Below, one piece after another: positions 14,639 through 26,349 of a DNA stretch of 64,000 bases (its first letter is position 1; every line of letters begins with the position of its first letter). Position numbers and translations under genes: made by a program. This DNA is from Aphelocoma coerulescens (Eukaryota > Chordata > Aves > Passeriformes > Corvidae): positions 10,845,301 to 10,909,300 of the forward strand of contig NW_027184085.1 in assembly GCF_041296385.1 (NCBI RefSeq), written 5' to 3'. The notes beneath the pieces were generated by a model. It was not told where the DNA came from. It searched no databases and worked only from the letters and a program-made list of their open reading frames with translations.

Positions 14639-16062
14639 AAAAGCTTTATAATCCTCTGCTTTTTCATCTGAGTGGAAACCACCATATGACAGCTTTAAAC
14701 TTTTCTTTCTTTAAACTCAGCACTCCCTCCTCAGCTATAATCCTCCAATTGGAAAGATCAGTTTGCAAGTCCTTGCCTCCAGGCAGCCACATCACAGCAG
14801 CAATTAGAGACCCAAAAATCCAATCAAAACCCCTCATCTTTTATCTCAATGGCATGACTTTAATTGTATGACAATAACAACAAGAAAATAAAGTGACAAT
14901 TTGAAGTTATAAACTACTCCCAACCCACGCCATTCATTTTGGCTCCAGGGTCCTTGAACTCCGAGGATGGCACATCTGAAAGCACCAAAATGGCTTTGAC
15001 ATCAGTGTCCCATTTTTAAACTCTCCCAGGCACACTGGCTTCTGAGACCTTTTGGACTTTTGATCACCCTCTGGCTCAGCCTGGCTTTTCCTCCTCCCTC
15101 CAATTTTATCTACAACAGCAAATGTTTAGTAACTACAGAGGCACACTCAAGTTTCTGCGTTTTCTTTGTAGCATGATATGAACAGTGCCTGTATAACTAA
15201 AATGGTAAATAGCTCTAAAATTAGAACTAAATTTTACCTCCAATTCTGTGAAATCAGAACTGAAGAACTTTTTGTGAGGAATAAAAAGATAGCAAGTTAG
15301 CAGTGCCTGAACTAAACCTGGATTGTTTTTCTCCTCTCCAAAAATCAGGGGCACCGATTATTTATATTTCAGGGACAATGCAGTCAATACAATTTTGCAA
15401 TGGATGAAAAACACAACCCCTCCTTTTTTAAAAACTGCAGTTAAGTCAGAGGAATTGCCACCATCCAGAACAAATCAATGACACACCCTGAAATCAGCCA
15501 GTTCCAAGAGCAGAGCTTCGGTCAGTCTGCTGCGATCACAGGGGAAAGCTGCAAAGTTCAGCTCAGGATCCCATTAGTCGCAGCTATGCTTCAGGTCTGC
15601 TTTTCTCTTGCAGAAAATAGAGTAGATAAAAAGCCCCTGTGGAGTTCCCTGTCTACTCCCTCCTTCACGGTGCATTCCAGCCCCAGAAATTTTCACTTCT
15701 ATAGCCCAAATAATCCCCCATCAGTGCAGTGTCATTTCTAGAAGCACCTGGCAGAGTTGTGCTGCACAACTGCAGTGGCACATACACAGACAAGCCTCCC
15801 CCAGGTGTGTTCTTCTCTGCATCCTTGAATAACCAGGCATCAGAACTTCTCCTGACTGGAGGGCCATGGTCCCCAGCTGTACGCCCAGCCTGCAAAAGCC
15901 TTGAAATCACTTTAGGTGGGAAGCAAAAAGTAATCTCCAGCATCCAAACCCTTAAAATTACAGTTTGTGAAAGATTTTTTTTTTTTTGAGCTACTGATTC
16001 ACACTGAGGTTTTTCCTCACAGAAACAAGTCAATAAGCAAAGAGGGAAAAGAAAACATTCCT

Positions 16063-16086
16063 AAAAAAAAAAAAAAAAAAAAAAAA
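16063..16086. repeat. Poly-A tract (24 A)
   Basis: This is an uninterrupted run of 24 A. A T13 run lies 75 bases upstream (15975-15987), so the two could pair in a transcript. I see no flanking target duplication and no clear retrocopy body upstream. Confidence 0.9.
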
Positions 16087-16819
16087 GTAGAATTCTGGAA
16101 AGGAACAGCATGAGATACTGAGGCAGTTGTTTGAAAGCTCTCTCCCAATATATATAAGCCAGAAGCCAACTCTTCCTTTCACAGTACTGCCCATTTGGAA
16201 CAACGTCCCAAAAAAAGGGGGATTTTTTTGCTTTCTTATCTTTACTTCTCTCCTTTTTCTAAACTCTTACTTTTTTTCTTTCCTAGACAAGAAGTCTCAG
16301 TCTGCACCGTCGACCCGACCTCATCCTAACTATACAGCAGACAGCTGCATGCCTTGTTGGATCTCTTCCAGACATCACAACAGACATCACCAGCACCACT
16401 CCCTACACACACCCCCTCTTCAGCAATTTGTTTTGCTAATTATTAATCTGTCTTTGGAACAGACAGTAATCAATGAGACATAATATAAACATACACAAAC
16501 CCTGTACATCACAGCCTTTTGTCAAACTGCTGTGGCAAAAAGGCACCCCTATGACACAAACGGGAGCTGGGAACATGATGATACAGAGACCCTGGATGCA
16601 ATTGTGGCATGCACGCTGAAGTGTCCAAGCTGGCTTTGTACTCTCCAACCACAAGTGTTTGGACTTGCCCACAGCATCACTTATTCTGCTTTCTCAGGTC
16701 ACAGCTTAGCAAGAAAGAAAGTCTAGTCCTGAGTCCCATAAAATAAGCACAAAATTGTGCCAATCACGCTATGCAAAGGGCCAGGTTACTGCAGCTACAG
16801 AACCCAAGTCTTCATTTTC

Positions 16820-16824
16820 AAGTG
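16820..16824. repeat. Target-site duplication AAGTG, left copy
   Basis: These five bases directly flank the LTR end TGTAGTGG and match the bases after the other LTR end exactly. Confidence 0.8.
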
Positions 16825-16923
16825 TGTAGTGGTTTGGTCCAAAATACTCATTACTGTTTACCTTCTGTGAGATAAGAATTAGGAGAAACGCAAAGCAGGC
16901 ACCAAACTTGAAAGAATATAAAG

Positions 16924-16929
16924 TTTATT
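16924..16929 (-). terminator. LTR polyadenylation signal AATAAA
   Basis: TTTATT on the plus strand reads AATAAA on the minus strand. It sits about 100 bases from the LTR 3' end and is followed by T/G-rich sequence. Its orientation matches PDZD2 transcription, so it could in principle end PDZD2 transcripts prematurely. Confidence 0.65.
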
Positions 16930-17867
16930 AACAGACCTAAAAGAAGAAAAAAAAAAATCATACCACACCTTCAGAACTCTTCTCCTCCCCCCACCTTCCT
17001 CCCTTCTCCCACTGACAATGTAAAAAGACAACCCTTGAGATGTTCAGTCTGTTTACCACTTCCATAATAACTTGTTCAGTCCATTTAGGAAGAGGAGTCT
17101 CTCTTGTCCATGCTATGAAAACATTGTCACAACAAGACAGCTGCCCAGGTTGGTTCTCTGCTCGCATGTGAGTCCCTTCCCCCCGACTTGCAGCTTTTCC
17201 CGCAACTGCTTTCGAGGGTCCACTCTTGAATTACTGGGGTACAATTTTAAGGTTGAGCCATTCAGAAACAAAAGTTCTCTTCACCCATCTCTGGGAGCAT
17301 TTCATCTCTAAGAACAGAGGCCCTTCTCCTTCCCTGGGAGCAAAGGGTCCTCCTCATCTTCATCTCTAGGACTGTCTCTGGGAGCATCTCTAGGAACTGA
17401 GGTTTTCTCCTTTTCCATTTGGAGCAAAAGTCCTCATCGCTTCCATCTCTCCCTGTTCAAACTTCCCATGAAATTACAGCTGTGTCAGCATCTGCCTATC
17501 TCAGCACAGGTGCTTTTGCTCACAAGTACAAGTTGAACGCTCCACCCCACCATGCCTTCATGAAATTACAACGGGTACTCTGATACATCATAGCTTTACA
17601 ACAGAATTTCAGCTTTAAGCATCTCCTCTTTCTCTTCCCTCAGGTTTTCAGCTCTTCACAGCACTAAAAGGGTTGATCTCACCTAGGCCTTGCAGCTGGA
17701 ATGTCACTTATCGCTGTTGGTCACACGATCTCTGCTGGACAGTGATGCAGCTTCAGCTGAATCTTGGCCACACTGGAGAGGGGGAGTGGCCCGTCTGCCC
17801 ACAGCAGGGCTGTGGGGGGGGTTCCGGAGGTGGAACAGGTCCATCGGCTCCAGGATGGCCGTAGTCC

Positions 17868-17902
17868 GGCCTGGCCTGGCCCGAGCAGGGCCTGGCCAGG
17901 CC
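17868..17902. repeat. GC-rich hairpin inside the LTR
   Basis: Two 15-base arms (17868-17882 and 17888-17902) are complementary at 14 of 15 positions around a 5-base loop GAGCA. The arms consist of GGCCT/GGCC units. The structure lies in the U3 part of the minus-strand LTR. Confidence 0.8.
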
Positions 17903-18143
17903 CGCTGGCCCCTGCACAGGGCCTGCAGCCACCTGTCCCAGCACCAGAAACAAGACAGAGCTGGGGGGAGGGGTTTTCTATTCTTAAGTGTGGATCACAG
18001 AGGCGGTCACAACTTTAAGTGGATTAAAGAATTGTCCATATTCAAACTGGCCAGCTGATAGGTTCTGTCAGGTAACAGAGGAAGCTGTAAGCACCTCTTT
18101 GCAAGAATATCACTTCTGGGACTATGCTTGCTAACCCATGACA

Positions 18144-18148
18144 AAGTG
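18144..18148. repeat. Target-site duplication AAGTG, right copy
   Basis: These bases follow the LTR terminus CATGACA immediately and are identical to 16820-16824. Confidence 0.8.
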
Positions 18149-19181
18149 TCATAAAGCAATCCAAATATTGCATAGGGCTTTTTTGCACATCCCCGTTTAA
18201 GTAGCCTCTTGCATATATCTTCATGTCTTTCACACAGCAAATTCAAATTTAATTGAAAATGAAACTAGTAAACAACTATCAGAATGTAGTTCCAAAATCA
18301 GCTTCCATGAGGAGATGCTTCAGGTACTGAGAAAGAAACAATTCAGAAGTCCTGAATAAGGACAACATCCAAACAGGAAGAGATGTCTGTATTTCTTTAT
18401 CCATGAAGTGAAGCATTATTTGTAGTGCTTCAAATTTTGTTTGGTACATCAAAGTCATCAAGCATCACTGTATAAAGCCCCACAAGACTTCAAGTTCTTC
18501 AACTCAGCTTCTTGTCTCATCATCATCCCCTACACCTACACTTAGCAACTGCAAAGCACCCTTCAGGTAAGATGCAATGGCTGATTTAAAAGCTTTCACC
18601 ATCAAACAAAGGACATGCAATGAATACAGAAGTGAGGAAGCAATTAGTATTGCTGAAGACATGTTGCTGAAACCTCCAGCTTTTTATTTGATTGTCAAAT
18701 TGGGTCTAGGCAGCTTTAGTCAAAACATCTTTGTGCTTGTACTCTAAATATCAAGTACATGTAGCTAAATCTAACACTTAAAAAACCCTCCCTATACTTC
18801 GAGCTAAAAGTATAATCACAGTGCATCTGGCATTTAAATAAAATAACCATTAGCACAGGAAACACAAAGCATAAAAGTACCAGGTCAAGAAAAGACAGAT
18901 GAACAGAGAGAAGCAGCATGGGATTGGAGTTAATGCCATGTTTACTAGGGATCTGCTGCATTGAGAAATGTAGAGGACTTCCTCTGGCAGGCTGAGTTAC
19001 AGGATTAAAAATGCTGGCTATGACTAAAAAAAGGAGATTTAATTATCTGGCTTAATTGGAGAAGGAGGAAAACCAGCTCCAGCTTCAAGAAAGCAGTAGA
19101 CTAAGAGCAGCTAGGACATCTACAGAGCTCTCAAGGCTTGCAGAGTTTTTCTTATTTCCCATTAAAACACACAGGCATCTG
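18149..19181. other. Spacer between the two LTRs, no gene recognised
   Basis: This is about 1 kb of AT-rich sequence separating two LTRs of opposite orientation and different duplication length. It shows no gag, pol or env-like frame, so the LTRs are two separate insertions, not ends of one provirus. Confidence 0.6.
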
Positions 19182-19377
19182 TTTGTCTGTGGGGTATGCC
19201 CAGCCCCTGCCCTGGAGGGATCTCTGCTGAGATAAGAGATTTCGCAGTCGCCCAGCAGGACTCCCTGGAAAGGCAGCCACTTTGGTCACAGCAAGAAAAG
19301 ACAGACCCACAATCCTTTAAGAGAAGCTATGCAGATCCTTCGTAACCCACTGGTCCTTTACTGATCGCCTGTATCCC

Positions 19378-19385
19378 TATAAAAG
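19378..19385 (+). promoter_or_regulatory. TATA box of the 540-bp LTR
   Basis: TATAAAAG is placed about 190 bases into the LTR and about 75 bases before its polyadenylation signal. This is the usual spacing for a compact LTR promoter with a short R region. Confidence 0.65.
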
Positions 19386-19457
19386 CAAACCCTCTGGCCC
19401 CTGTGGCTCAGAGAGGGTTCTCGTCCCTGGCTCTCCCCTTTGCCAGAGGGGACCAAC

Positions 19458-19463
19458 AATAAA
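19458..19463 (+). terminator. Polyadenylation signal of the 540-bp LTR
   Basis: AATAAA lies downstream of the TATA box within the LTR. It is antisense to PDZD2 and so harmless to that transcript. Confidence 0.6.
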
Positions 19464-19733
19464 GCTGCCTTCATGCAGAACCAGCCACATGAGCCTCCCA
19501 TCTCTCTCTCTGGTCTGGCTTGGCCTGGAGGCTGCCCTGCAGAGCTGAGCTGGAATCACGAGCTGACAATCACTAAAGAGCTGACAGCCTCTGAAAGGGC
19601 CCTCCTGCCAGCAGCTGAGGGAAGACACTGGGCCTCAGGAAGGCGATTCCTTTTGGGACCATCTCTCTGGACCGGTCACCTCTTCCTGGGTCAGAGCCTC
19701 TGACCCCCACCGCCACCAGCTGTAATATTTGTC

Positions 19734-20633
19734 AACTAAAGCAATAGAAAGGAGCACTAGAATTTAAAAGGAGAAACACGTTACTCGAGATGAACTGGAT
19801 TAAACCATACCAAGACTACAGATTAGCATGAATTAGCCTCTACTGTCAGTAAGTGCTGGCAATGCTCCGACCCATCATCAGCAAATAACTCCGTAAAATT
19901 TCAAGTCACATTCACAATTATTAATCAAATCACATACAGACCCGGCATCAGCAGACGCAAACCAATCACAGGAAAACTATCCTCCTCAAAGCAGACATCA
20001 TGCCCAACCCCACTGACTCATGAAATGCCCTGCAGCAGGTCGTTTGAGAGGGTTTTGTGCCTCAATAAAGTCAGAACAATACTTTTGTACCTTCATACTA
20101 ATTGCAACTTTAGATCTACAGATGAAAACCACTATGGAAATGATTACTAATAAATCACATCATGATATTCACAGCCCAAAATTCACTCTGCTCATCACTC
20201 AGCAGTGAATAAGACCACATTCCTCTTAAGTGTAATCCAATTAGTTGTGTCTATTTTCACAGCAGCCACACTTACTTTCACAGTCAGGTAAGGTTTCCAT
20301 GATGTCCTTCTCATCACTGCACACCATTCAAACAATCCCATGCCCTGGGTCCCTTACAGGATCATAACTGACAGTCCAGGCTGTTTCAGGTTTCATCAGT
20401 CCCCGCACTGGGATGCTATGTAAATGTACATCCCACACAGATGTGGGCTCCCCCATGGCCCCAGAGCCATGATGAGATAAGAAACAAACAAGTATTTCAC
20501 CAACGAACTGGGCTCAGCTCTCAGCCCTTATTAGTCCACATGCTAAACTGGATTACCTAAAGCTGGATGCATCCCACTGCTCCACAGAGGTCACTAGCAT
20601 TAGCCCTGTCGTGGAGAAACCTCTGATGGGATT
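19734..20633. other. Intronic stretch, no gene recognised
   Basis: AT-rich unique-looking sequence. A donor-like CAG|GTAAGG on the plus strand at about 20286 has no exon-like frame beside it. Confidence 0.5.
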
Positions 20634-20692
20634 ACAGTGACTGCCTGAGGCTACTCAGCAAATCCATGGCAGAGCTGAGAGTAGAAGCAAGA
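20634..20692 (+). mobile_element. MIR-like SINE relic (core region)
   Basis: The segment follows the MIR core: GTGACTGCCTGAGG, then CTCAGCAAATCCATGGCAG, then AGCTGAGAGTAGAAGC. These correspond to the core wording for 'gtgact...cacagc...gtggcagagctggga..agaac'. The match is short and diverged, as expected of an insertion predating the bird-mammal split. Confidence 0.6.
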
Positions 20693-20884
20693 TTAGGACA
20701 AGCAGAATCAATGCCACCATGATGCTGTGCCTGTATGCTTTTGCACTGCCATCCATGTGCCATGGCCTGGGCACACTGGCCAGCTGCTCCTTCAGCAAAC
20801 CAGAGCTATGATGCAATTAAAAACAGCAGCTTCATCAGGCACGTGGGAGAGTCCATATTGCTGGAGGTTTTTTCATGGTGTGAC

Positions 20885-20984
20885 CATGCAAGGTGCTAGA
20901 TAAGCTCATCCAGGCTCCTATTCTCATGAAATGTTGGACCAGATGATATCTCAAGTTCACTTCCAGACTGGGATATTGTATGAA
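20885..20984 (+). mobile_element. CR1 LINE fragment, 3' end
   Basis: Contains the CR1 3'-terminal wording in forward orientation: AAGCTCATCCAGGCTCC, TTGGACCAGATGATATCT and CACTTCCAGACTGGGATATT, then GTATGA as a decayed terminal repeat. The copy is short and diverged. Confidence 0.75.
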
Positions 20985-23900
20985 AAACCAACCTGGGAGT
21001 GTAGCACAAAGGGTTTGTTTTCAACAGCACTGGTCCTTTGACCTGTTTGACCATCCACCCATACTAACACTGGCATCAGCACAAGGACAGGGTGAGAAAG
21101 CATTGCCACAACCAAGGGAAGAAAAACATGCTATTCCTGTTTCCCTCTGAAAGGGTTCTCCGGAGGCTCCAGCAAGAACACCATGTGCTAATCCATCCCC
21201 AAGTTTCTACAGGAAAATACCAAGTGTGCTAAGAGGCCTGAACATTACTTTCGCCAAACTACTGCTCTCCCACTTGTTGTGCCGCTTGCAGAGATGAATC
21301 ACTGCCTACTGAAAGCTGTAATTTACTGGGACATCAGCCGGCTCTTCGTGGTAGGCAGGTGAAACTGATGCCTCCCCACTTAATTGCCTGTTTTTCTTCA
21401 AACTCAAACCTGGTTGACTAGTAGCATCTCACAAAGATTTCCAAACCCAAAAGACAGATTTGGTAACACCTTACCTTGCTAAAACATTGCCCAGTGAAAA
21501 ACAAGGCACCTCTGGAGGAGTTCCTTAAATCCAAAAGCTTTGTTTTGCTTCCTTCCCTAACTGATCCCAATGACCCGATTCCCAAGAAATAAGATCTTGT
21601 CCTTACCAAAGGTCTCAAATGTGGGCTGAGGAAGCATGAGTCAGATCAGATGCAATGAAACATCCACAGCTAATTAACAGGATGCATCTAGCTTTCCTCT
21701 CATTAAAAAAAAAAAAAAAAACCAACAAAACAACAAGACCAACAAAAAAGCAAAATCCACACCATGAAACAGAAAACATTTGGATTAAGGCTTTAACAAG
21801 GTCCTTCCATGCAATTGTCCATGAGCAAGTGCCCTAATCCCAGAGCCCCAAGCCCAACTAAGCTAGGCATGACCTCCTCTAACCACCTTTTAATTATTTT
21901 TTATAATTAAAGAGTGGCCACAAGAACTCACCTGCACACTGTGCCTGTTGTGCATATATGCATGACTGGCCAGCACACCCAGAGATCACCTCACTGATGA
22001 GACCTGCGGGCAATTAGGTCTAAGAACATGCACTTCACAAGTCACTGCTGAATGTCCAGGCATGAGATCAGCACTAAGCTTCCTGACCCAGCCACGAGGG
22101 CAGTGGCATCTAGCACGTGCTGCTGCAAAGCAGCTGAGGTGCCCTGGAAAACAGAGCCTGAATCCAGGCCATGTGGGTAAGTCACAATGTGGAGCACGCC
22201 CGGTGCTAGGGCAGGACAGAGATCTGTGCTGGCAGAGCACATAAGCCCTTCTTGGTGCTTACACACGTTTTTAAATGACTCTCGCTCAAACTAAGCAGTT
22301 CCCAGGGGAAGGGGAGCAGGGGACACTGTGCCTTATTTCCTAGATTGTAAAGGAGATCAAAAGCACTTCCTTGGTTTAGTTTCTGCATCTCATTAATCCA
22401 CCATGAATAATCGGGTGCTGCGATGCTGAGAGCCACGCAGATGGATATCTGAGCTGCTTATGGAATTGGAACTGAGAGCAAAATCTCATCCCAAAGCCTG
22501 GACTAAGTGATTATACGTTTCAAACATCACTCAAGAAGGTCTACTGCTACTTTCTATACACAAGGTCAGACTAAATGGAAACAAGTGCCCTTCAGACCTG
22601 ACAATCTCTCTTCTTGCATACCCTGTAATTTCTATCCCTTTCTCCTTACAATTTTCCTCTGTTTCCACTACTGGTTCAGACAGTAGAAATAATCAGGATA
22701 TTTAGGACAATTCAGCTTAGATCAGCTAATTCACTGTATCCTCCAGGCTAGAGGAATCACTAAAGACTAGAAAATTCAGAGATGTCATTTGTCAAAGGCA
22801 CTTTGAGTGAATTTATTGTACAGATACAATGAGCTTATCGGGTGTTTCCCAATGGAGAGGCTATGAGTGGAGATCCATTTTCTCATTACAATACAATGCC
22901 ATTTAATGTAAGTATATAAAGTGTCTGTGTCACATCATCACACATTTCGCAAAGGAAATTAAGGACACAAAGGAGAGAGGAGGCATGAATTCTCCAAATG
23001 CAATGCTGTCCAGACAGTAGGAAACACTGAAAATACTGTCTCGTGCATTTGGAGCTGAGCCTTTCTGAATAAATTAGCATTCAGCCAGTGAGGACACATG
23101 GAAGGAAACTTTGCAAAGTGCCAAAAACGACTTGTCTGAAAAGAATTCAGTAAATAGATTCCAGTGTCTGACAAGTGTAAGCTGCACTGAGTATTATCAG
23201 AGAGCAGTACCTCTTAACCACATGGACTGATTTGCTAGATGGCAGTTCCTACCAGCTGAAGTCCAAGAAAGATAATCTGAAGGGTCCCAACAAGGTGAGA
23301 CAGGATTGATCACAATGACAGATGCTGCCCAAGGAGGGTACTCAGAAGTCATTGCATGAACCATATCAATGTGTTATTTATTTTCACAGACTCGTTCCAG
23401 ATTGTATTTCTGGCACAAGGGGTAAGATCAAGAGCATTTCTCTCAAGAAACTAAGCTAATGAGGATAATTAACGCAACTCCTAAATATATAAACTGTGCA
23501 GATAACGAGTCTCATTTGAATTTTGCTTTTCTAGCAAAAAAGCAGATGGATTGATCTGACCTGTTTCATGAGACTTTTGCCTTGCCAAAAAAAGACACTC
23601 TCCCTTGAGCGAAGGAGCCATAACCAGGCCAAAAGCCCTCTCCAGCGCTTTGCGGACATTTTAGGCTCCACTTTAGCTTCCTCCTTGACTTCTGCTTCTT
23701 CTGCCAAGCAGCTGGCAGCTGGGGGAAAAGGAGACCGCCTCCGCTCTCACTGGCAGCAGCATCCACACTGTGTGCCCAGCCCAGGTCCCACAGAAACACA
23801 GGTTCCATCCCTTGAACAAAGAAGCAACATAATGGGATTTTGATTCAAAATTTTGAATTAAGGCCAAGAGCACTTCAGCTGTGAGGTCTTCAGAGTGCAG

Positions 23901-24111
23901 GACTTCAAAAGATCATCAGATACTAGACAACCATGTAATGCAGGGAAAAAATTAATAATGCAGTATTTCATTTCTCTGCATGGATGAGAAAAAGATCCAG
24001 AAAAATAATGCAGTACTTATCATCAATAATGCTTCAATTTTAATCAATTTTGCTATAGACCAAGAACCAAATAAATGCTACATGAAGAGGGCTCCGCTCA
24101 TGGGGCCAATA
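20985..24111. other. Intronic stretch, no gene recognised
   Basis: Mostly unique-looking sequence with an A17 run at about 21704-21720. No frame has a domain I recognise. Confidence 0.5.
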
Positions 24112-24555
24112 AAGAATCATGAAATCGATTAGGTTGAAAAAGCCCCCTGAGTCCAACCATTAACACAGGGCTGCCAAGCCCACCACTCAACCATATCCAT
24201 GACCACCACATCTACAGTCTTTCAAACACCTCCAGGATGGAGACTCTACCACTTCCTGTGGCAGCCTGTGCCTGACAACTCTTTTAGTGAACAACTTTTA
24301 CTTCTAATATCCAATCTAAACCTCCTCTGGAACAACCTGAAGCTGTTTCCTCTTTTCCTGTCACTTCTTCCTTGAGATAAGAGACCAACCCCCCCACCTG
24401 GCTACACGCTCTTCTCAGGCAGCTGCAGAGAAGGATCAGGTTCCCCCCTGACCCTCCTCTTCTCCAGGTTCAACAACCCCAGCTCCCTCAGCCACTTCTT
24501 ATTAGATCTGTGCTCCAGAGCCTTCACCAGCCCCACTGCCCTTCTTCAGAAATGC
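24112..24555 (-). mobile_element. CR1 LINE fragment, about 440 bp of 3' end
   Basis: This is the clearest CR1 copy in the window, in reverse orientation. It begins AGAATCATGAAATCGATTAG, then GAGTCCAACCATTAACAC, CACCTCCAGGATGGAGACTC, CTTCTAATATCCAATCTAAAC, GACCCTCCTCTTCTCCAGG and AACAACCCCAGCTCCCTCAG, and ends near CAGAGCCTTCACCAGCCCCA. These are successive landmarks of the avian CR1 3' region. It is 5'-truncated and has lost the reverse-transcriptase frame. Confidence 0.93.
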
Positions 24556-26349
24556 TGCAGCAAGAGAGGAGAGGAGCAGCCAAATTGTCACAGCACAGAT
24601 TGAATGCTTTTTGATCGCAATGACTCACCTCAACTGTTAAGCAGATCTCAGAGTCCCACCTCAAGAGCTATTCAACTAAACCTTGCCTGCCTACACACAC
24701 ACACATTTTTCAATTCCTTTCCCATGTGTATTTGCTAAGTGGCCCAGCATCTTCACTATTACAGTCTCTGAAAATTTTCTTCTGGCCATTACCCACCATG
24801 CTCTCCCCAACCTCCTGTCATGGTCACCGAGCTCACACGCACTAAATATTGGCCATCCCTGCAAGTCACCCAATGCATGCAGGTCTTCCAATGCCCAGAG
24901 GAAAAAGTGGTAAGGGGGAGGCATGCCTGTGTTACTGCTCATCTCTTCCAGTTAGAGCAATCCATCCCACTGTAAATATAAAGGATTTACAGCACCCAGA
25001 GGAATATCACATCCTGCACTGAAACAGCTCTGAACCCCCTGACCGCCAAGAAAATATCCAAAAGCCTCATCTGCTAACAAATTTTGGCATCTGATGGGAG
25101 GCAGCAAATGGCATGCTCCCAAAGTCTCCTCTCTCTCTTCTCGGTGCTTTTTGAAAAGGCATCCATACAGCCAAATTAATATGGATTATATTTAAACGGT
25201 TTTTAAAATGCTTTCAGTGCACACAAAAAAAAGAATCTATCATGTGGAATCCTTGCTATTTAAACGATATATGAAACAGAACAACATAGACTGCAATGGT
25301 CTTTATAATACAGCCAGTAATACTGCCCAGAGGTCCCAGTAAGGAAAGTGATCCCTGTCAAGTTCACACCTGGCATGCACATGGGTCTGATCTTTACACA
25401 CAAACCAGTGACTGCATTTCCAAAGCAGGTACATATCCATGCATACCCAGAGCAGCACAGGCTGGCAAGAGACAGAAGCCGTGCCACGTTAAATGCACTG
25501 CTTGTACTTAGCAGCTGTCATAGTAGATCTTTAAACACTTAGAAGATGTCACGTATTTTCCTCAGTTTACATCCCTAATATTAAAATAGATTAAGATGTA
25601 ACTATTTTGCATGCGGATTCCTAGAGACGGTTGCCACAGCCTAGGCCTGGGGCCACAACCTCAGATGCTCAAGGCCCAAAGCAGGTAAAAAACCAGTGCC
25701 TCACCCACTTCCATTGCCAGGACACATGGTCACCCCTTTCATCTTATCCCCTTGCTAACAGGTAAGAGAACTACTACCTGCCCAGTCTGAACTTAGTCCT
25801 GTCTGCAGAATTTGGGTTGAATGAAGGAGCAGACCAAAGCTCAGTATCATCACCAGCCTGGGTACCAGACACTACAGGATCACAGACACCTTCTGGTGCA
25901 AAAAGCTCTCACTCAGCAGCCTTGCCCTGAAAGCCCAGATTGAGTCAGCCCTATTTAAGGTCCAAGCACCCTTTATTAATTTTTCTCCCATCTGCCAGCC
26001 AAAAACAGCAACTGGCCTATCCTTGTGGGTTTTTTTCCATTGCCCTCTTCTCTCAATGGATAAAATGCTTCTTGTCATTTTTCCTCCTATGCATTATTCC
26101 ACCCATTTCAAGTCCACCTCTCTGCTCCTTTCTTACATGATGCCCAGAAGTTATAAATCTACAGTGCTTTCTCACAGATGACACTTTCACAAACAATGAC
26201 ATCCCAGTCATTTCCTCTCTGGAGTTCTCTGGCGCATCCTGTTTGTTCTGTATCTCTCTTGTTTTCATTGCAAACTCTTCAGAATAAGGACTTCCCATAT
26301 TTTGGGTCCTATACTGCTGGAAACATGACTGGAGCTACTCAATTCAAGG
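24556..26349. other. Intronic stretch, no gene recognised
   Basis: AT-rich sequence with a short AC microsatellite at about 24693-24706. No exon-like or RNA-gene-like structure was seen. Confidence 0.5.

Larger units (their letters stand above)
1550..16819. other. Long intronic stretch, no gene recognised
   Basis: There is no recognisable exon or large transposon here. It holds homopolymer and simple tracts (T-rich at 5281-5314 and 14602-14638, GA-rich at 12480-12500, GTT repeats near 12880, T13 at 15975-15987, A24 at 16063-16086) and a pyrimidine-rich patch at 6720-6850. Frames of up to 169 codons occur by chance; one at 6463-6972 crosses a poly-A run and a C/T-rich patch and has no domain. 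AT-rich blocks at about 5840-6130 and 12655-12830 look like possible regulatory DNA, but conservation cannot be judged from one genome. Confidence 0.5.
16825..18143 (-). mobile_element. Solo LTR of an endogenous retrovirus, about 1.3 kb, same sense as PDZD2
   Basis: On the minus strand the element begins TGTCATGGGTTAGC at 18143 and ends CCACTACA at 16825, giving the canonical TG...CA termini. It is flanked by an exact 5-bp duplication AAGTG (16820-16824 and 18144-18148). A minus-strand AATAAA at 16929-16924 lies about 100 bases before the end and is followed by T/G-rich sequence, as expected for R/U5. The U3 half contains a GC-rich block at about 17750-17960. The termini and body resemble LTRs I know from songbird genomes; the 5-bp duplication fits an ERVL-like or ERV1-like family. 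No gag or pol remains between the duplications, so it is a recombined solo LTR. Exact family assignment would need a repeat library. Confidence 0.82.
19188..19727 (+). mobile_element. Solo LTR of an endogenous retrovirus, about 540 bp, antisense to PDZD2
   Basis: The segment has LTR architecture on the plus strand. It opens TGTGGGGTATGCCC, carries a TATAAAAG box at 19378-19385, and has an AATAAA at 19458-19463, about 80 bases after the TATA box, giving a short R region. About 265 bases of U5-like sequence follow. An exact 6-bp duplication TTTGTC flanks it (19182-19187 and 19728-19733), the length typical of ERVK-type (class II) insertions. The 3' end reads TGTAATA rather than a canonical CA, so that boundary may be mutated or shifted by a few bases. 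No internal viral genes remain. Confidence 0.72.

Noticed and set aside
15975..16086. T13 and A24 runs as an RNA hairpin gene or retrocopy
   Set aside because: Only homopolymers pair. The 75-base loop has no structure, and there is no poly-A signal or target duplication to support a retrocopy.
16820..19733. The two LTRs as ends of one provirus
   Set aside because: They have opposite orientation, different sequence and different target-duplication lengths, and no retroviral genes lie between them.
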